Origin: Ramlibacter rhizophilus
GTDB lineage: Bacteria; Pseudomonadota; Gammaproteobacteria; Burkholderiales; Burkholderiaceae_C
DNA length: 64,000 nt
Direction: 5' to 3'
Assembly: GCF_004681965.1 (NCBI RefSeq)
Contig: NZ_SMLL01000008.1
Location: 246,029-310,028, forward strand
The translations under genes and the position numbers were made by a program. The notes below the pieces were generated by a model that was given only the letters and a program-made list of their open reading frames with translations, was not told the DNA's origin and ran no database searches. This document shows positions 59,611 through 64,000 of this stretch, piece after piece (position 1 is the stretch's first letter; each line of letters opens with the position of its first letter).

Positions 59611-59630
59611 GTCGGCCCTTCGGGGCCGAC
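59611..59630 (+). other. UUCG-loop hairpin between rpsA and ihfB
   Basis: GTCGGCCC and GGGCCGAC enclose a TTCG tetraloop, immediately after the rpsA stop. Only two T's follow, so it may stabilise the rpsA 3' end or act as a partial stop rather than a full terminator. Confidence 0.6.
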
Positions 59631-59643
59631 TTCAGGACCGCCC

Positions 59644-59961
59644 ATGACCCGCAGCGATCTCGTCGAAGAACTCGCTGGCCGCTTCGGCCAGCTCAATCAT
59701 CGGGACGCCGAGTACGCCGTCAAGACCATTCTGGACGCGCTCTCGGAAGCCCTGGTGCGCGGCCACCGGATCGAGATCCGGGGCTTCGGAAGTTTTTCGG
59801 TGCGGCACCGGGCGCCCCGGCCGGGACGCAACCCGCGCAGTGGCGAGGGCGTCCTGATTCCCGAAAAGCGCGTGCCGCACTTCAAGCCGGGCAAGGCACT
59901 TCGCGAAGCCGTCGACATGCGCACCCGCGAACTGGAAGGCCAGGGCGGCGCCAGCGCCTAG
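59644..59961 (+). CDS. ihfB: Integration host factor subunit beta
   Basis: A 105-residue DNA-bending protein of the HU/IHF family: [90 protein letters not shown]. The PGRNPRSG turn is the DNA-intercalating arm. Forms heterodimers with IhfA. Usual place after rpsA. Confidence 0.96.
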   Translation: MTRSDLVEELAGRFGQLNHRDAEYAVKTILDALSEALVRGHRIEIRGFGSFSVRHRAPRPGRNPRSGEGVLIPEKRVPHFKPGKALREAVDMRTRELEGQGGASA

Positions 59962-59984
59962 AATCCGGCCACCCGAGGAGCCGG

Positions 59985-60266
59985 ATGAAATACCTTGCAT
60001 GGCTGCTGAAGGCAGCCATTTTTTTTACTCTGTTCGCCTTTGCGCTGAACAACCAGCACGTGGTGACGGTGCACTTCTTCTTCGGAGCGCACTGGAGCGC
60101 CCCGCTGGTGCTGATCGTCCTGGCCGCATTCGCGCTGGGCCTGGCCGTCGGTGCGCTGGGCATGGTCCCGCGCTGGTGGAAGCACCGTGCGCAAGCCCGG
60201 CGCGCCGCTCGGGAACCCGCCAGCACGCCCGTCGCGGCGCCCGCCACCGAACCGAATGGACTTTGA
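59985..60266 (+). CDS. lapA: LapA-domain membrane protein (lipopolysaccharide assembly)
   Basis: A 93-residue inner-membrane protein with two helices (YLAWLLKAAIFFTLFAFALNN and PLVLIVLAAFALGLAVGALGMV) and a basic cytosolic tail (RAQARRAARE). It works with LapB to control LpxC and thus lipopolysaccharide levels. Its end overlaps the lapB start by eleven bases, showing tight coupling. Confidence 0.9.
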   Translation: MKYLAWLLKAAIFFTLFAFALNNQHVVTVHFFFGAHWSAPLVLIVLAAFALGLAVGALGMVPRWWKHRAQARRAAREPASTPVAAPATEPNGL

Positions 60267-61389
60267 TTTCAGCTGGTTGCTCTGGGGACTGCCGATCGCT
60301 TTCGTCCTCGGCTGGGTTGCATCGCGCCTGGACCTGCGGCAGCTGCGCATCGAGAACCGCCAGGCGCCCAAGGCCTATTTCCGGGGCCTGAATTTCCTGC
60401 TCAACGAGCAGCAGGACCAAGCCATCGACGCCTTCATCGAAGCCGTTCGCAACGACCCGGACACCTCCGAACTGCACTTTGCCCTGGGCAACCTGTTTCG
60501 CAGGCGCGGCGAGTACGACCGCGCGGTGCGGGTTCACGAACACCTGCTGTCGCGTGGGGACCTGGACCGCAATGATCGCCACCGCGCCCAGCATGCGCTG
60601 GCACTGGACTTCCTGAAGGCCGGGCTGCTGGACCGCGCCGAGGACGCCCTGCTCAAGCTCGAAGGCACGCCCCATGAACCGCAGGCCCTGCTTGCGCTGC
60701 TGGCCATCTATGAACGCACCCGCGATTGGGCCCGCGCCGGCGACATCGCCCGCAAGCTCGATGCCCGCGGCGAAGCGGCCTACGGCCCCCGGCTGGCCCA
60801 CTACCTCTGCGAGCAGGCCCTGCAGGCGCCGCGCGACGAGGCCGAACGCCTGGTCCGGCAGGCCCAGCAGGTCGCCCCCACAGCACCACGACCCGGGCTG
60901 GAGCTGGCGGCCCTGCAGCGCCGCGCAGGTGACGAGCGCGCCGCATTCGAGACCTTGGCCCAGTTGGCTCACACCGCGCCGCAGGCCATGGGCCTCATCG
61001 CCCGCCCTTTGGCCGAATCGGCACGGGCATGTGGCCAGGCCCAACGCGCACGCGAACTGCTGCTGGCATGCGAGCAGGCCTCCCCCGCCCTCGACGTCCT
61101 GGATGCACTGGTCATGCTGGAGCCGGATCTGGAACAAGCGCGCACCCTGTACGTCCAGCACCTGGAACGCGAGCCGTCGCTGGTCGTCGCCAGCCGCTGG
61201 ATGTCCGGGGAGCGCCTGGAGCACGAGGAACTCCACCCCTTGCTCCAGAAGGCCTTGGACCAGGCCGTCAAGCCGCTGTCGCGCTATCGGTGTGCAGCCT
61301 GCGGGTTTGAGGCCAACAAGCACTTCTGGCAATGTCCAGGCTGCCAGGCATGGGACAGCTACCCGGCCCGGCGCGTCGAAGAGTTATGA
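60256..61389 (+). CDS. lapB: Lipopolysaccharide assembly protein LapB
   Basis: A 377-residue inner-membrane TPR protein. N-terminal anchor FSWLLWGLPIAFVLGWVAS, then about nine TPR repeats (for example YFRGLNFLLNEQQDQAIDAFIEAVRNDPDTSELHFALGNLFRRRGEYDRAV). A C-terminal rubredoxin-like metal site follows: YRCAACGFEANKHFWQCPGC. LapB recruits FtsH to degrade LpxC. Paired with lapA and placed before heptose genes, tying it to LPS control. Confidence 0.94.
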   Translation: MDFDFSWLLWGLPIAFVLGWVASRLDLRQLRIENRQAPKAYFRGLNFLLNEQQDQAIDAFIEAVRNDPDTSELHFALGNLFRRRGEYDRAVRVHEHLLSRGDLDRNDRHRAQHALALDFLKAGLLDRAEDALLKLEGTPHEPQALLALLAIYERTRDWARAGDIARKLDARGEAAYGPRLAHYLCEQALQAPRDEAERLVRQAQQVAPTAPRPGLELAALQRRAGDERAAFETLAQLAHTAPQAMGLIARPLAESARACGQAQRARELLLACEQASPALDVLDALVMLEPDLEQARTLYVQHLEREPSLVVASRWMSGERLEHEELHPLLQKALDQAVKPLSRYRCAACGFEANKHFWQCPGCQAWDSYPARRVEEL

Positions 61390-61413
61390 GCTGCGCTGCG
61401 CGGCGCCCTTGTC

Positions 61414-62352
61414 ATGAACCACCCTTCCCAAGAACAACTTGCCCAGGCGCGCGTCCTCGTCGTCGGTGACGCCATGCTGGACCGCTACTGGCACGGCGCG
61501 GTCGAGCGAATCTCGCCGGAAGCCCCCGTGCCGGTCGTCAAGGTCACGCGCGAGGAAGTACGCATCGGTGCGGCCGCCAACGTCGCTTTCAACGTGGTCA
61601 CCCTGGGCGCCCAGGCCAGTTTCCTGGGCGTCATCGGCGACGACGAGCCCGGCCGGCAGCTCGAGACGCTGCTGCGCGAGACCGGCATCCAGAGCCACCT
61701 GAAGCGCGATCCCGGCCTGCTCACCACCGTCAAGCTGCGCGTCATCGGGCGGCAGCAGCAGCTGCTTCGCCTGGACTTCGAGAACGAACCCGACCACGAA
61801 GCGCTTGCCTTGCAGAACGAAGCCTTCGGCACCCTGGCGCCCGAGCATGGCGCCGTGCTGTTCTCCGATTACGGCAAAGGCGGACTTGCCCACATCCCCG
61901 CCATGATCGACCAGGCGCGGTCCCACGCACTGCCGGTGCTCATCGATCCCAAGGGCTCGGACTATTCCCGCTATGCCGGCGCGAGCGTGATCACACCCAA
62001 CCGCAACGAGATGCAGCAGGTGGTCGGCAGCTGGCGTGACGGCGAGGAGCTCGCACGCAAGGCGCAGTCGCTGCGCCAGCAACTGCACCTGGGTGCCGTG
62101 CTCGTCACGCAAGGGGAGGCCGGCATGACGCTCTTCGACGAAGGGGGATCGGTCCATGTGGACGCGCGCGCGCTCGAAGTGTTCGACGTCACGGGTGCAG
62201 GCGACACCGTGATTGCCACACTGGCCGCGCTGGTCGCGGCCGGGATGCCGCTGCGCGACGCCATGCCACTGGCCAACCGTGCCGGAGGCATCGTGGTGGG
62301 CAAGTTCGGAACCGCCACGGTGTCGTACAGGGAGCTGTTCGCGCCGGACTAA
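61414..62352 (+). CDS. hldE1 (rfaE1): D-glycero-beta-D-manno-heptose-7-phosphate kinase
   Basis: A 312-residue PfkB-type kinase that adds the 1-phosphate in ADP-heptose synthesis for LPS core. Motifs: [31 protein letters not shown] near the start and the catalytic-base segment [20 protein letters not shown]. It lacks the adenylyltransferase (RfaE2) half of the bifunctional HldE, so the second activity must be encoded elsewhere. Next to hldD. Confidence 0.94.
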   Translation: MNHPSQEQLAQARVLVVGDAMLDRYWHGAVERISPEAPVPVVKVTREEVRIGAAANVAFNVVTLGAQASFLGVIGDDEPGRQLETLLRETGIQSHLKRDPGLLTTVKLRVIGRQQQLLRLDFENEPDHEALALQNEAFGTLAPEHGAVLFSDYGKGGLAHIPAMIDQARSHALPVLIDPKGSDYSRYAGASVITPNRNEMQQVVGSWRDGEELARKAQSLRQQLHLGAVLVTQGEAGMTLFDEGGSVHVDARALEVFDVTGAGDTVIATLAALVAAGMPLRDAMPLANRAGGIVVGKFGTATVSYRELFAPD

Positions 62353-62396
62353 GTCCCGCGCCAGCTTCGCATTCGCTTCTGAGCAGGAGGAAACGC

Positions 62397-63398
62397 ATGA
62401 GAGTCGTCGTCACCGGCGCCGCCGGGTTCATCGGCAGCAACATCATCAAAGGTCTGAACGACCGCGGCATCGATGACATCATCGCCGTGGACGATCTGAC
62501 CCAGGGGGACAAGTTCCGCAACCTGGCCGACCTGCGCATTGCCGACTACGTCGATGCGGATCTCTTCTACGAGGCCTTCGCCGACGGCTTCTTCGGCCAT
62601 GTCGAAGCGGTGTTCCACGAAGGCGCCTGCAGCGACACGATGGAGACCGATGGCAAGTACATGATGGACAACAACTACACGACCTCGTGTGGCTTGTTCC
62701 GTGCCTGCCAGGAGCGCGGCGCACGCCTGTTGTACGCCTCGTCGGCCGCCACGTACGGCGGCTCCAGCGAGTTCCGCGAGTCGCCCGAATGCGAGCGGCC
62801 CCTGAACGTCTACGGCTGGAGCAAGCTCTTGTTCGACCAGCGGCTTCGGCGTGAGCTCGGCCCGACGTTCGAACGCACGCAGCACCAGGTGGTCGGCTTT
62901 CGCTATTTCAACGTCTACGGCCCGCGGGAACAGCACAAGGGGCGGATGGCCAGTGTTGCCTTTCACCAGTTCAACCAGTTCCAGCAGGAGGGCAAGGTCC
63001 GCCTGTTCGGTGAATACGGTGGCTATGGACCCGGAGAGCAAGTCCGCGATTTCATTCATGTAGACGATGTCGTCGCGGTCAACCTCTGGTTCTTCGATCA
63101 CCCGAACCGTTCCGGACTTTTCAATCTCGGAACCGGACGAGCGCAGCCTTTCAAAGACGTCGCCCACAGCGTGATCGCCGCACTTGAAGGCCGATCCGAT
63201 CAAGCTGGCGAGACGCCCGCGCAAGCGGGTGGTGTGCGCCTCGAGTACATCCCGTTTCCAGACGCGCTGCGCGGCAAATATCAGTGCCGCACCGAGGCCG
63301 ACTTGTCACGCCTGCGTGCAGCGGGCTGTGATCACGAGTTCATGGACGTCCAAGCCGGAGTGTCGCGTTACATGAAGTGGTTACAGAACCACGCATGA
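62397..63398 (+). CDS. hldD (rfaD): ADP-L-glycero-D-manno-heptose 6-epimerase
   Basis: A 333-residue NAD(P)-dependent extended-SDR that makes ADP-L-glycero-D-manno-heptose. Motifs: [21 protein letters not shown] at the start, [10 protein letters not shown], the catalytic [10 protein letters not shown] and [37 protein letters not shown] before the ATG. With the kinase gene it forms the LPS heptose module. ADP-heptose is also an innate-immune agonist, in other species. Confidence 0.96.
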   Translation: MRVVVTGAAGFIGSNIIKGLNDRGIDDIIAVDDLTQGDKFRNLADLRIADYVDADLFYEAFADGFFGHVEAVFHEGACSDTMETDGKYMMDNNYTTSCGLFRACQERGARLLYASSAATYGGSSEFRESPECERPLNVYGWSKLLFDQRLRRELGPTFERTQHQVVGFRYFNVYGPREQHKGRMASVAFHQFNQFQQEGKVRLFGEYGGYGPGEQVRDFIHVDDVVAVNLWFFDHPNRSGLFNLGTGRAQPFKDVAHSVIAALEGRSDQAGETPAQAGGVRLEYIPFPDALRGKYQCRTEADLSRLRAAGCDHEFMDVQAGVSRYMKWLQNHA

Positions 63399-63419
63399 GC
63401 TGAAACACTACCTTCGTAC

Positions 63420-63487
63420 TCACATCCTCGGATAGAGTTCGAGCCGGCCTTTGTAGGCCGAATCTCTAACTCACAAGGAGGATGTGA
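63420..63487 (+). promoter_or_regulatory. Long leader hairpin covering the Shine-Dalgarno of the ComEA-like gene
   Basis: TCACATCCTC (63420-63429) is exactly complementary to GAGGATGTGA (63478-63487), which includes most of the Shine-Dalgarno AAGGAGG (63475-63481) and runs up to the ATG. Inside, ATAGAG-type and TTCG/CGAA pairs (63433-63441 with 63459-63468, one bulge) and CGGCC/GGCCG extend the fold. This would hide the ribosome site unless melted or bound. Confidence 0.6.
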
Positions 63488-63811
63488 ATGTTGAAGAATG
63501 CAATTGCGCTTGCGACCCTGCTTTGCGCAGCCACCGTGGCGTCCGCACTCGAAGTCAACAAAGCGACGCCCGCGGAGCTGGATGGCCTGAACGGCGTCGG
63601 TCCGGCGACATCGAAGCGGATCCTGGACGAGCGAAACGCGGGACCGTATAAGAACTGGGGCGATCTGATCGACCGCGTGCGCGGCATCGGACCACACCTG
63701 GCTGAGAAGCTGTCTGGCCAGGGCGTCACGGTCAACGGCGAGCTGTACAAATCGACGGCGATGACGAAGGCAAAGGCTACCGAGCCCGCGTCCAAGGAAG
63801 CCAAGAAATAA
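63488..63811 (+). CDS. Small ComEA-like helix-hairpin-helix protein
   Basis: A 107-residue exported protein: signal peptide MLKNAIALATLLCAATVASA, then the ComEA-type HhH domain LEVNKATPAELDGLNGVGPATSKRILDERNAGPYKNWGDLIDRVRGIGPHLAEKLS, and a Lys/Ala-rich tail. Such proteins bind DNA in the periplasm during natural uptake. This one lacks the SLBB domain of ComEA from Bacillus. Its leader may be structured. A bidirectional terminator follows, beyond which lies 5S rRNA on the opposite strand. Confidence 0.88.
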   Translation: MLKNAIALATLLCAATVASALEVNKATPAELDGLNGVGPATSKRILDERNAGPYKNWGDLIDRVRGIGPHLAEKLSGQGVTVNGELYKSTAMTKAKATEPASKEAKK

Positions 63812-63893
63812 GAACCTGTCGAGCGCAAGGGAGTGCGTCGTAATTTGCTGCGGCCACTCCCCTATGTTTGAGAAGTCTCAATCGCCGCAAAGC

Positions 63894-63925
63894 AAAAAGC
63901 CCAGCACTTTCGTGCTGGGCTTTTT
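63894..63925. terminator. Bidirectional terminator (ComEA-like gene / rRNA operon)
   Basis: A 14-pair stem, AAAAAGCCCAGCAC / GTGCTGGGCTTTTT, with loop TTTC. Flanking A and T runs let it stop both the plus-strand gene and the minus-strand rRNA operon. Confidence 0.9.
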
Positions 63926-63938
63926 GGGCTGGATTAAT

Positions 63939-64000
63939 AGCCTGACGATGACCTACTTTCACACGGGAATCCGCACTATCATCGGCGCAGAGGCGTTTCA
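63939..64000 (-). rRNA. rrf: 5S ribosomal RNA, 3' part (cut by the window end)
   Basis: The minus strand reads GATTCCCGTGTGAAAGTAGG then TCATCGTCAGGCT, the 3' end of a betaproteobacterial 5S rRNA. About 62 of roughly 113 bases are visible. An rrn operon therefore enters from the right on the minus strand. Confidence 0.92.

Overview
The window is a chromosomal segment of a high-GC betaproteobacterium, most likely order Burkholderiales and family Comamonadaceae. The evidence is the very GC-rich third codon positions, the gene order hda / HAD hydrolase / pcnB / folK opposite purM, the order rpsT / DUF3579 gene / argD / argF, an AroA-Cmk fusion, the run gyrA-pheA-tyrA-aroA::cmk-rpsA-ihfB-lapA-lapB-hldE-hldD, and a tmRNA whose tag reads ANDSNYALAA. 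Family placement is inferred from remembered gene orders, not from a search.

Layout. 1-5 kb: the tail of an unknown gene, glnS, a lipoprotein, a small membrane protein and an SDR oxidoreductase, then a 550-bp hairpin-rich composite inverted repeat. 5-15 kb, mostly minus strand: gshA, an esterase, a ribosome-hibernation-type protein, an AIM24 protein, a low-complexity secreted protein, two related L,D-transpeptidase-like proteins, a methyltransferase and a DUF808 membrane protein. 15-17.5 kb: two overlapping multi-heme cytochrome c genes and a small tyrosine phosphatase. 17.5-25 kb: folK, pcnB, HAD and hda as one minus-strand operon, with purM, a SirB1-like gene, murJ and rpsT. 25-33 kb: arginine synthesis (argD, argF), a TonB-dependent receptor and tryptophan catabolism (kynU, kynA). 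33-38 kb: an aromatic-ring monooxygenase coupled to acnA, then serC. 38-41.7 kb: a divergent XRE regulator and membrane protein sharing a perfect palindrome, a shortened SbmA/BacA-like protein, a PNPOx-fold protein and an SH3-domain protein.

41.7-48.2 kb is the main accessory block. A TauD-like dioxygenase diverges from an ABC importer (binding protein, ATPase, permease) followed by a metallo-beta-lactamase-fold hydrolase, an FAD amine-oxidase-type enzyme and a cupin. Junctions are overlapping or tight, and a repeated operator-like motif sits in the divergent promoter. It looks like a catabolic module for a small organic N- or S-containing compound; the substrate is unknown.

48.2-64 kb is core: ssrA, gph, ubiG, an OmpA-family gene (followed by a triplicated terminator-like repeat), gyrA, aromatic amino-acid synthesis (pheA, tyrA, aroA::cmk), rpsA, ihfB, lapAB and heptose synthesis (hldE, hldD). 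A small ComEA-like gene follows, whose leader can fold over its Shine-Dalgarno. The window ends in the 3' end of a 5S rRNA gene on the minus strand.

No tRNA genes, CRISPR arrays, insertion sequences with transposases, or prophage genes were recognised. Many long open frames antisense to real genes are artefacts of the high GC content. The best second-look items are the uncharacterised uptake/oxidation cluster, the SD-sequestering leader of the ComEA-like gene, the composite inverted-repeat element, the palindrome between the XRE regulator and its membrane-protein neighbour, the shortened SbmA-like protein and Gln83 in GyrA.
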